Below are positions 53,085 through 64,000 of a stretch of DNA of 64,000 bases, in pieces. Position 1 is the first letter of the stretch. Each line of letters opens with the position of its first letter. This DNA is from Opisthocomus hoazin (Eukaryota > Chordata > Aves > Opisthocomiformes > Opisthocomidae). Location: NCBI RefSeq assembly GCF_030867145.1, contig NC_134415.1, forward strand, positions 72,321,300-72,385,299, read 5' to 3'. Below the pieces are notes generated by a model. The model saw nothing but the letters and a program-made list of their open reading frames with translations. It was not told the DNA's origin and ran no database searches. Position numbers and translations under genes: made by a program.

Positions 53085-54769
53085 GTACGGTAACTATTTT
53101 CAAATATAATTAACCAAACATTATATGTACTTTGACAGTGTAACTGAGCTAGAGTGTCAATATGATCTGTCGCTTTTAGCAAATAATGTTTTCACCCCAG
53201 GACCATTTAATATTGTTCGTTGGGTTGCTTTCTACTTTTCTTTCCTGATTTTTCTTTTTCACTCCTCTAGCCTGAGTTTCTACCAGTTAATGAAGCTAGA
53301 TCTCTGTACACCTCTAAAAATAGCATGAGTCTCATTTGCAGAACAGCACTGCTTAGGCAGCTCCATTAGAGTGGTACAAGAACAGGAACATACAAATGTT
53401 AGGTGGTTCCACCCTGAAGCCTTTGCTCAGGCAAAGCTTTGGTAGCCCCTTATAATCAGAGGTTTGCCGGAGTCAGAACAGCTTAGTTTGGTGGCCCTGA
53501 TTTTTCCATAAGGAGCACATAGCATTTGTGAACTGTATTTGAAGTCACCGAAGGATAAAAGCTATCAACTCTGCAATCCTTATCAGGTAAACTACTAAAG
53601 AAGTCAGTGAAAGTTTTACTGAAAGAAGTACGCCAGACCTAGGCCTGCAATAATGAAAAGCAATTGTATTAACCAATAAATACATATTCTAAGATATGAA
53701 TATTTCATGTACTTTAATATTTCCTGACCATTCATATTTAAATAACATTTTAGATGCATAACAATATTTTATCAACCACAGTCAGACAGGGGATATATTT
53801 AAAAGGCAACCTTCTTTAAATTTAGTGCTGAATATTTTAGTTGAATTTCATTCCAAATTTTTTTTCCAGTGTAGATTACTCCACCGTTTATCCAAATTTA
53901 ATAATGACTCTGCCAAAAAAAATGCCTCCAAACAGTCATCTGAAAGTTATTTTTACTCTACTTGTCAAGATTATGTGTTGTTTCAGTGTATGAAAGCTGT
54001 CCTTTTCATCTTCCATTTTTCATTGTTAATATTTGTAAGAGGACCTGCATTAAGTGCTGTTAGAGAGGGAGCCTGTGCTCTTCTAAAGGACTGAAGTTAG
54101 GACTAATGTCAAATTGCACAATCCTTGCCTGATGTCTGGTTATTCCCAGCAAGGAGACAACGTGCGTGTGATTTTTTTAATCAGCAGTTGGACGGATCTA
54201 TAATTTGCTTCTGGCAGTAAAGACTTCCAAAACAGGTGGCTCAGCCTGACAGCTCTAACCCAAATGCTAGCACTAGTTTACTGGATATTCTTAACCAGGT
54301 TTGTTGGAAACATTGGTTATTTTGTACCTGCCATCAGGGAAATGCATGAAATTATATTTGTCTTCCAAAGTGCATGCATTAATACTATCAGAGAAGCAGT
54401 ATGGAAGTACCTCTTGCAAGGTTCTCCAAGAGAAGTAAATCCCATGTTTAGCCAGAGTTTTAGTCTAAAATTTATAGCATAACCAGAAGACTTCTCAGTC
54501 AGTCTGGAAGTGACTTTTCAGTCATTTAGCTTACTAAAGAAAGGTAATAAAAGACTCTAAAATAAAATAAAAACACAACAAAGAATTTGAAATTTTTTAT
54601 AGTGCTTATATTCTGTTTTTACACGTGTTCCTTAGCTATAATATTGTGTGTCTGTCTTCTGTGTTTCTTCTGTGCAAAGCAATAGCCTTCAGGTGGTAAG
54701 GGACATCAGCTCCACAGTAATCTGACCTTCAGCATGACAGGTAAATAAGCCATAAAATTAGCCTAGCTT

Positions 54770-54789
54770 AGTTTAGTTTAGTTTAGTTT
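54770..54789. repeat. (TTTAG)4 short tandem repeat
   Basis: About four copies of a TTTAG pentamer. It differs from the vertebrate telomere unit TTAGGG and is not telomeric. Confidence 0.7.
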
Positions 54790-55211
54790 TGCTTTCTTAT
54801 ATTTGGAATGAACTTCTGTTGACTGGCTGATTTTTAAACTCTGGATCCACAAGATGGAAATTTTACTCATGGCAGAAGACTAAGAATTCAGCCTGGGGCT
54901 AATGTTTCACTGCAGTTTATTTTCCTCTGGGGCTACTGCTGGCACTCACAAGGCAGTCTAAAAGTTCATAACTGAATTGCAGCAACATATATTTTGGACA
55001 AAAGAAAAACCAATTAAAGTATCTCTTGCTTCACACAATTCCTTTTTTATTTTATTTAGTTTCATTTTACGTCCCAGCTCATGATTTTCTCGGGTCTTCA
55101 TGACTTTATTAAGATTAAAGTACTTGCTCCGTGTGGTAGGTATTCTTAACTTTATTTTCCACTGCCAGCCACACATGAGCCAGACTGTTTGGCTCCTTGC
55201 CTTTTGGGGTA

Positions 55212-55237
55212 CCATGCTGACATGTCAGAGAGCATGG
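55212..55237. repeat. Nested inverted repeat around a perfect 12-bp palindrome
   Basis: CTGACATGTCAG (55217-55228) is a perfect palindrome. It overlaps an outer pair of arms, CCATGCT (55212-55218) and AGCATGG (55231-55237). The two foldings are mutually exclusive at the overlap. Such dyads can be transcription factor sites, but chance is possible. Confidence 0.6.
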
Positions 55238-58200
55238 CACAACAGCAACAAGGGCTCCAACACTGCTGTGGACAGTGTGGCTGCTGGCTTAGAGAGAAGG
55301 TCCAGCCCTGGCAAAGTGATACTGTTGGTGCACGTCTCAAGGTATCTTTTCCTGACAGCCTATGTCAGTACCATGATCTGTTCAGAGACAAGACGCATGG
55401 GGCCAATGGGGTGCTTGTTCAGGTCAACATCATGGTAATGACAATGTGACTAAGTAGCTTAAAAATGTAGCCACCAAGCAATGACGTTGGTCCATCTACT
55501 TGCATCACAAGCCACATGTGGTGTCTGTTCGTTTCCACAGCTACAAATTGTTAGTTCTGGAAATACTGGTGAAGTGCACCCGGTGAAAGACAAAAGGAAA
55601 TCTCTGAAGACAGCAATTTATAAATGTCCTCAGAAAGCTGGCAGGACCTAGGTCTCCTGCTGGTAGATATTTAGGAGAAGATTCCAAAGGATTATCTTCA
55701 GCTTCCTCAGATTACATGGAACTGCAGCCACAGAAATGTACTATCAAAATGTGGAAGTCCTTAAAATTGTATACAAAAAAAAATCTCTGTACAGATACTA
55801 AGTACTCCATCTTTGCAACACTCTCAGGATCTATTATTTTTATTGTTACTGTTGTTGTTGTTACATTTCAGCTGTGACTGAATATTCTGTAATGGCCAGG
55901 GACTTCACTGTGATCCACTCAAGACTTTGCCTAGAAAGGCATGGGTATCTAACTATACTACTCTGCTGTGGTCATGAACACGGGCATTAAGCTGGACTCA
56001 ATGGCAGATGTAGTTAGAGCTACCACTGCTGAAATATGAATACAAAAAGCCTGGCACTCTGAGAAACAGCTTCTACCAACGTACAGCTTAATCTGTATGT
56101 GCACGATAGCTCCAGCAGCAGCCCTATAGTTGGTCCTTTCTAGTCCAATCTACTGCAGGTCAACAGTGCAAGGCTGACGGCTGTCCCCGGGCACTTTGTC
56201 CTCCCACGCAGAGAAGAGTGAACAGAGACTCAGCTCTGCCTGCTGCAATGCACCAGAGACTGTGCACTGATCTAATCTGAGGAGGTGAGGAGGGGAGAAA
56301 GACAAGGTTTCTATGCCAGCTGTTTGTCTGCCACAACTTACTTCCCCAGTGGAGCAAGAGGAGTCAAACAGAAATGTGACAACGAGTCACAATTTGGTCT
56401 GTATTTTGCTGCTGAGAGCAGTGCAACTGCACATTTCCTCTGTCTCGGAGCAGGCTGCAAGGAGACAGTCTAGCCCTGCGGCCACACACAGCTTGTCAGT
56501 GACAAAATCAAAATTAGCTTTCTGATTTCAGCCCTTTTCTCAGGCTATTTGCTAACTCTGAAAAGTTTTAAGATGTAAACCATTTCAAAAGGTAGAATTA
56601 ACATGATAAGTATGCTTGAAGATTAATATACATGAAACTGATAATGTATGAGAAATAATACACAAGAGCCAGAGGGTAAAATCATGACAACTTCACGAGT
56701 GTGATGGCCAGAAGCTAACAGCAGTCTCCAGTAGCCAAAAAGTTTAGCCAAGTCACACTAGGGGCAAGAAGGAGATAGCTGCTTCTCATGGTAAATCATG
56801 AGTTGCTGCTAGAGGTGCTAATTGTGCTGACTACAAAGGGGTCTAGATGAATAAATTAGATTAAATGATTCATTTTCATGGCTAAAGGCACGTGAGGTGT
56901 TTTCCAGTCTTCAGTTAGACTGCTCTTTAAACAGTGAGTTGGGAGATTTCTGTAGCATTTATTTGCAACAAGCGAATTTGCAAAATGAAAAGATGTCTTC
57001 TTTTTCTGGTTTTCAGTGTTGACGAGGGAACAGATAGTATGCCTTTTGCAGTGAAGTGAGGAAAATACAATTTTGGCAATGACTTTTTGAAGGAATCAAT
57101 CTGCTCTTGTTCAGAAGTACCAGGTAAAGTCAGTGGTCTAGTGACCCAGGGAGACAAAAAGTCAGAAAACCCAGGACTGCCTGTAAAAAAGACTTTAGGG
57201 TGAGCAGAAGCTCCATATTTTCACTGAAATTCCTCATAACTTGGATTTTCCTGTCCCTGTGAGCCTAGACACCCAAGCTGGTTAGTTTGACTGTAGCCTG
57301 GGTGCTTTCTCATAGCCTGTTGAGGCAAGCAAGTACGAGACCAAATTTGTTAGCTTAAGCTTTAGGTTTAAGAATTTGTGGGCAACGTTACTCACAGCTG
57401 GTATGGTGTCTACGCATGTGCAGTCGGTACAGAGAAACTCTAAGGTATCATTATCTTAGGTAGCCCATCAGAAAGATAACTAGCCATGGACAGCAAGGAG
57501 CCTGAGACATATAAACCAGAGATTTAAGCTAATGTGTTATGCTGCTAGTCCATGACAGGCCACAAGAGTGTGTGTGCAGTTAACCCGTGTTTACTTGTGT
57601 GTGAACAGCTGGACTGTAGGTCTGACCATTTACTCACCTTCTTTAAAAGAACCTTGCGCTCCTAAGTATTTGGAATGTATTTTACAGTTACTTATATAAT
57701 AAGAAATATGTTTAAAAGCCTAGTAGCATTTTGAAATTATTAGGGTGATCATTGCCCCCTGATTTCAAAATTAATTTTGTGCAACTGCTTAGATTCTCAA
57801 AAGTCCCAATCTACACCTTCAGGTACCTACTCCTTGAAAAAAATCTATTCTATAAATATTTTGAGTACTTTAACACATTGCCTACAATGTAAACATTAAG
57901 AGGTGGATTCATGCTGCTTTTACTGCTCTGTTCTGGAAAGTAGCAATTGGTTTAGTTTAAAATATGTTTCATAATGCAGGTCTGGCTTCAGTTCAGGACA
58001 CGCTGAGGTTGGAGAAACCAGATTTGCCCTCTCTGAGGCGCGTCAGATGCTTACAGAAATGAAGAAGCTTTCCTTTCCTTTCTGATGCTAATAATGACTG
58101 GTTTCTGCTCTGTTTAAGCAGGTTAAACTAGTGGACAGTCCTCATTTTACCAGTTTAAACCATATATTAAGCAGTAGAAGTTGGATTGCTTTAAATAAAA

Positions 58201-61200
58201 ATGAATTAAAAACCTTTTAAATCACCAATTTTAATCATGATTTAAATGAGCAAACAAGAAACCTGGATTTCAAAACAGCAATTTTAATCTTTTTTGCATA
58301 TGTCTATCATTCTTTTTCCCAAACGAATGGAAAAGAGACACTGATTCCCGTTGGCTGCTTGCTAATATGGCATCTGAATACAGCCTTTCTCACTATATTT
58401 GTGCCTTTTACTCTTAAAGAGGAAGATAACCTAAACGTGTGTCTATTAAACAATTCTATTTTTCAGGAGCTGTTTATCCAAATTCTTAGTCTTTACATGG
58501 TCTTTTTTATGACAGAGAATGGTAAATGGTATATTTTCTTTTTTACTAGATAATGATTTCATTTTTACTTGTGATTTCTGTCAAGGTTCATTAGAATGGA
58601 AATTGGAATTCAATTAAAATGGTACAAACCCAGCATTTTAATTTGTATATTTGTGTACTGTAGAAGTACTGGATATATAGGAAACGTCAATTTTGAATAG
58701 AATCTGTTTTGAAAATCTAAGTGATTTATTAAACAAATACAATACTATTTGTAATTTTATTTCTGACCACTATATCCTACAAGAATATATAACTGATAGA
58801 GCTCGTTTTCTTTTGTGTAATGTTTATTCAAAGGTTAGAGAAAGAAAACATATTTCCTACCTTTTCAAAAAAACCTTAATTACCTCTTGACATAGAATAA
58901 GATAATAAATGGGTTCAAATAGTAAAATAACTTGAAATTAAGAACATATTCTTTGCATTTGCAAACAGGTTATGCTCACAATAAGGCAGCTAGCTTAATT
59001 TGACTCCATCAGCTTAGCCAGTGATTTCCAACAGCTCAGTGATTTCTTTAAATTTCTTCGCAACTGTAACGGCTTTGTCCTAGCTTTTTGTTTAAATAAA
59101 ACTGATTTTAATAGATAGTAGTGGAAAAGTATAGTCCTTAGCACACATTTTCTTAAATTCATATTTAGTTTTTGGAAAGTGTATTTTTAAAAGCCTTTAA
59201 AGAAAACTCAAGTTTTTGATTCAAAAAACACCTATAATTATATTCCCCGGCTTCCCCCACTGCAGCATCATTTCAATGAGGTTTAAAAAGGAGAATTACT
59301 AAAGATTAACATTGAAATCTCTTTAGTAGTTGCAGGTGTATAGATAGGTGTAAAACAGCAACAATGTTTCTTCTACAGTGCTTTCAGACTAATTTAAAAC
59401 TAGTTCGAAGGTGTGGTGAAGGAGAACTATACAGAGAAGTACAGGCTTAATATCCTTACTGCTTTACATTCACAGATCGGACCGGTAACAGGGAACATGA
59501 AGTAGATAAGCAGATCTGAACTTTAAAGTCACTGCATCTAAAGACTACTTAAAGCTATGGACAACTAGCTAGACTTCTTATCCACATGATCCCACTGCTG
59601 TGTTCTCTTGTCAGCTTTAAATACTTTTATAGGAAATTATGATTATTCCATAAATCAGTCTTAGCCCTGTGTCTTTATACAAATCTTGCTTTGGTGCATT
59701 GGAACATGACCATTCAGACTTTAGATCCCTTAGTGGGAATGTGTTTAAGCAGTATATGGTCAAAAGGGACCAGCAAGTTTTAGCTGCTGGTTTTATTCCT
59801 GATATATGCCTACAGCACAGCTGATTTATGTAAGTCAGTCTATTTCAGGAATTGTGAAGCAGCTACATGGCTACCAAACATTTGACTAACAGTAGAGACA
59901 GCGACACCAATAGGTAGCAGCAGAGATACCAGATGACACTGCGAACACGTCTAGTCCTCTCCCACTTTCTGTCCTTTTCTTCATAGCTTCTGATACATTT
60001 TTTGCTCTGTAATAGCCTTCCTTTTTCTCTTTCTTTTCTCCTCCCTTTTCCAAGATGTGATAGATGCCAGTGCAGGTAATACGCAGTATATAACTCTGGT
60101 CCCTTCTAAAAATGCAAAACATAATCAGAAGAACATGGTAAAGCACACAGTAAGAAGCTAAATTGTTTTCAGACTCATTAGATTTTGAGGAAAAGAATTG
60201 AGTTAACAAAACAGATCATGTAATGTACAGGAGGCTAAACAAAAAAGCTGTAGAAGATACCGATCTTTCTTTTTCATCCCAAATGGTGTCATATGGTAAA
60301 ACTCACCTACGTTACAACATCAGTCAAATGAGTTCAGGTGCTCAAAATCATCGTCAGTGCTGGCTTTTGCCCTTAGAAAAAGAGAATGAAAAAGCTGTGG
60401 CTGCAAGTCCCACATAAGCTTCACTTGAGCCCTATGGCTGATTTGGGCTTTTTTTACAATCACTCTAGAGCAGAGTATGAACTTGTCTCTTGACTAAAAG
60501 TTCTGCTTGGTGCCATGCAAAGGCATTTACCATAAGAAATGCCAATATAAAATACCAGGCACAGAAAAACTTTCTCAATGGAGAAGTCTCCTCTTTCTAT
60601 CTTCAAAGACAGTTTTAAAAAATCCTTTCCAAATATGTAATGAGTAAAGACCTGCTACATCCTGTACATGCTTATGTTCTCACAACTTCAAAAGTATCTC
60701 TGTACCTTTGCCTGGAGTTAAATTGTCAAAGTCACAATGAATCTAAGCCTTTGTAGCCTTCTTTGGCATGTAAATGCACTCTTTGTTTTTTCTGTATTCC
60801 ACTATGAAGATTTAAGTTGTGGTTCTCTATGCATGTCAGGAAGGCTAAACCTTGTTTCCATCTGCGCTAAGAGGTTATTCACAATTGACACAATTATCAT
60901 AAATATAGTTTTCTGGTAACTATTTTACTGTTTTTGGAGGCATAATTTAATACCTCTATTTAAATTTTAAGATCCTCATTTTGCTTTGACCTTTTCCTCC
61001 TATAATAAGTAGCACCTTTAATTATGGCTTCAGGTCTATCTGTGTAACTCCTGCTGAAGTCAGCTGGATTAGTACACGAGCACATATGATGAAGGATGCA
61101 ACTTAACATCCCAAAGAGGTGATATCACATGTGTATGATACGGTTCAGCCTATATATGTTTCATAGTTTTATAACCCCAATATTTAAACTGTAATAGTAA

Positions 61201-61743
61201 CATGAATTGAATATAATTTCCATTGCTTTCTTTTTTTAGTGGAAAACTTCAAATCCTCTTATTCCTAGAGATTTCCTTGCATCACCATTCATGATAAGAT
61301 TAAAAAATGTGAGAATTTCACAAGGAGATATCCAAAGTTAGAGTCATCCTTTTAAATATTTAAAGTTGGTTTGGTTTGGTTTGATTTTTTATCTGGAGTA
61401 TTATTATAATACTAATTATAGCAAAAGATCTGTGACAGAGGTTGAACGTGACCCTGTCTGCCTGGGATAGCTACATGACTAGATGGCTGACTACATCCTA
61501 TCACTTGGAGCAGAACGACTACATATTCTGCTCTTAATTTGTGTCACAAACTGTAAAGTGGACGAAGATGTTATTTTGGTAGTAGAGAGTGATTTCTGAG
61601 GGTACAAGGTTTTCTCCTGCTTCAAAAAATGAAGGGCTCAAAAAGCTGCTTTTTCTTTTATTTTTTTTTAGTCTATAAATATATTTGATATAGCTACCAC
61701 TTCAGTAAGAGGCATGTCATCTCTGAACTAAATACAAACATTC

Positions 61744-61790
61744 TATAATATATATTTATAAATATATTTTATAATATATATTTATAAATA
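61744..61790. repeat. AT-only tandem duplication, 26-base period
   Basis: A 21-base all-AT word at 61744-61764 is repeated exactly at 61770-61790, and each copy contains the self-complementary TATTTATAAATA. It is extremely AT-rich, easily melted and able to extrude a cruciform. Confidence 0.85.
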
Positions 61791-63060
61791 CAAGCAAAAA
61801 TAGCCCTGTTATCAGACGCCCAAGCAGAATTAATCCATGTGAAATACATCTATCCTAAAATGCATCTCTTGTTCTAGACATTGTAATTTAGTATTGATTA
61901 CATAAAAACCACCTGAAATGCACTGGAGAATGTGATGCTCTATTCCGCTGTTAGTAGACCAGATGAAATGATGAATTTCCAGATCAGTTAATAGCCAAAA
62001 CTGTTCTTTCCCAACTTTTCCCAACTCTGCCCAGAGACACACCTCCATGCCTATTCCCTGCATTTATCAGAATTGAGAAATCCATAGATTTTGTAATACA
62101 CCTTTATTAAATTCTGCCTGCAAGTTGCTATTGAACCAGAGGTTTCCAGTGATTTGTTGTTGCTTACATGTAGTGATTCATACAGAGCTCATGTACTAAA
62201 GATCACAAGGGAAACTTTGCAAGGTGGCTGTTATTCTGAAAATACGGGAATTTAGTAACTTTGAAAATTATGGAGAAAACAGCTACAAAATATGTGAGAA
62301 TGCAATTTCAGGAACATATTTGTGCTTTGCAAGGTTAGCTACAAATATAGATAAGGCTTCAGCACACACCTAAATTTAAATGTGAATTAAACGTGCATAT
62401 GCAGATACTAATATATTGAGTTGTGGGAACAATGTGCAGTTTTGCCAGAGTTAAGGAATTAAGATAATTTCAACTATATGGGCAAAACGATGAGGGCTAG
62501 GTTTTTGTCTTAAAAACTAATTAGCAAGAAGTCTCTTTTAAGAATACAGTTTCCATCATTTCATTTGTCACCCAGTATAGGCTAATGCATTTCACACTGT
62601 GAAGTGCTAAAGGCAGTTGCACAAAAGAGATACATATGACTAAGTTAGTTTTATAACTTGGTTGCTATCCTCTCTTCACAATGTCATGTTAAGCATAGAA
62701 AATCAGAAATAATACCACATCTGCAGAGGCTGCCAGAACTATAAAATGGCACTGGCTCAATATTTCTTTTCTTTATTTACTCTGGTAGTGCCTAGAGGTC
62801 AGGGCTGCATTGGATTAATCACTTCATCTGACAAGAAACAGTCTCTACACTGTTTTAACTTGTAAAGATTTTTTTATTTCCTTAATATAGTAGAGTATAA
62901 AGTCCTCTTGATGATAATTTAAAGTTTTAGTGCTCTAGCAAAGTAAATATTAAAATATAGAACTCTCCAAAACTAAACACTGAAATTCTTGAGAATATTT
63001 TTATTGTTTACTGGTGCTATTTAGGTATATAAATCATTTCTGCTTGCTGACAGGGATTTT
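61791..63060. other. AT-rich unique sequence, no gene recognised
   Basis: No features recognised. Confidence 0.6.
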
Positions 63061-63420
63061 TTTTACATGAGTAACCCAAACAAGAAGAAAAAAGATTACT
63101 CCACTGTCCACTCTGCTGGAGATGGTCAGATCTGGTGGGCTTCAGGACCTACGAGCTTCCTCACTGCTGCGCGTCAGAGCCATTTGCAGTGGGACACTTC
63201 TCCACCCAGAGCTAGATGGCGGTGGTGGTCCCACATCCCCAGGTGCAGGGAGGAGGACGGCCGAGCCCGTACTCACCATAGTCACACGCTTCTCCAACTC
63301 ACCTTCATTCCTCCCTTTCCCCACCTTCGATCCTCCCCCTAATCATCCCATCTATTATATTCTTAGTTCTGCTGTCTCAAATCACCACTACTCCAGGAAG
63401 GACAGGCAGCAGTAGTACTT
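63061..63420. other. GC- and CpG-richer patch, nature unknown
   Basis: Composition changes abruptly: about 63120-63330 is much richer in G, C and CpG (for example CTGCGCGTCAGAG and GGACGGCCGAGCCCG) than flanking DNA. Plus-strand frames of 91 and 97 codons and a minus-strand frame of 60 codons overlap here and cannot all be real. The plus frame begins with a Lys-rich start (MSNPNKKKKDYS) after a TGACAG, but becomes Trp/Arg/His-rich and unconvincing. It could be a retroposed fragment or a regulatory element. Confidence 0.3.
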
Positions 63421-64000
63421 CTCGACTCTTGTACTTGCAGTGATTTTGAGTCTATTCTCAAGTCTCAGAAATCTTCATGTTCATCTTTAAGGAGTTTTAA
63501 CAATAAAGCTTCAGACCCTGGAATGTAAGTGCCCAAATTTAAAAATAGACAAATATCTCTGCAGGTCTAAGTTCAGAGATTCCTTTCGTAATGTGACCTT
63601 TCCTTAGATGTTGCAAACATTGTGTAGAATTTCACCTAACCCATGTCCATCCTTCTCTCTGTGGCCCTAAGCCACTATAAGAGATGTTGAATCCAACATA
63701 ATGTTTATTTACAAATTTCATCAATTTGTAACTGTTGATTTCCTGTATCAACAGACTCATCCACTTTCCCCTTTATTCTTTCATTAAGTTGTTTACATTT
63801 TCTTGGCATTTCTTAAATGTGAACACAATTTTAACTTCCAGATGTTCCTTCTATCCATTAAAATGCCCAGGTAGACAGATATGGACTGCATCTTCTCTCA
63901 AAAATAGATGTACATCAGTTGCATTGGAGCAATTCAAGTGTCATTTGTATCCCACTGGAGGAGGCAGCTGTTTTCCAGGTGAAATTGTTTAACTAGAAAT
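63421..64000. other. AT-rich unique sequence, no gene recognised
   Basis: No features recognised. An 85-codon frame at the right edge (63735-63992) has no recognisable domain. Confidence 0.55.

Larger units (their letters stand above)
53087..61743. other. AT-rich unique sequence, no gene recognised
   Basis: No gene or clear transposon was recognised. Minor items are a (TTTAG)4 run near 54770-54789, a nested palindrome at 55212-55237, a GTT run near 55851-55861 and a TTTGG run at 61367-61381. The block 57400-57560 has a CGCATGTGCAGT word and an ACATATAAACC word spaced like part of an LTR promoter, but too little else to call it. Confidence 0.5.

Noticed and set aside
54770..54789. TTTAG repeats as an interstitial telomere
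   Set aside because: The unit is not TTAGGG and only four copies are present.
1..64000. tRNA, rRNA, snRNA genes, CRISPR arrays or bacterial operons
   Set aside because: No B-box or A-box pairs, snRNA promoter words, spaced direct repeats or ribosome-site-led frames were seen on reading both strands; small or diverged RNA genes could still have been missed by eye.

Overview
The window looks like a piece of a bird nuclear genome, lying between genes or inside a very long intron. The best evidence is transposon content. There is a truncated CR1 LINE whose 3' end carries the CR1 octamer repeat (ATTCTGTG units). There are at least two further short CR1 tails, one old CR1 coding relic, and two retroviral-type LTRs. 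CR1 copies with octamer tails and low overall repeat density are typical of birds. The sequence is AT-rich and CpG-poor, with stop codons dense in all frames. No bacterial genes, operons, CRISPR arrays, tRNAs or rRNAs were seen.

Layout. Bases 1-8290 are mostly unique AT-rich DNA, interrupted by a distinctly CpG-enriched patch at about 1940-2600. Bases 8291-16390 hold CR1 remnants (8291-8360, 13440-13760, 15581-15650 and perhaps 16331-16390), a perfect 30-copy CTCTC pentamer microsatellite (12498-12652) and a 9-bp-arm perfect hairpin (13072-13093). Bases 16400-26200 are unique sequence with no recognised gene. An LTR-like segment with a TATA box lies at about 26200-26960, and a second, better-bounded LTR at 27769-28351. 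Bases 28352-40920 are unique. A CR1 element on the minus strand occupies 40921 to about 41910 and keeps a long intact reading frame for the C-terminal part of its reverse transcriptase. It is followed by a (TTCA)12 microsatellite (42531-42578) and an unexplained minus-strand open frame (42699 to about 43238). The remainder, to 64000, is unique, with a possible short first coding exon at 53063-53084, a nested palindrome at 55212-55237, an AT-rich tandem duplication at 61744-61790 and a GC/CpG-richer patch at 63120-63330.

No host protein-coding gene could be identified with confidence. Most open frames in the window have the size expected by chance. Three items deserve follow-up as possible host transcription units: the CpG patch near 2 kb, the 180-codon minus-strand frame near 43 kb, and the ATG-plus-splice-donor unit near 53.06 kb. 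No convincing previously undescribed biological system was found; the findings are ranked as hypotheses.
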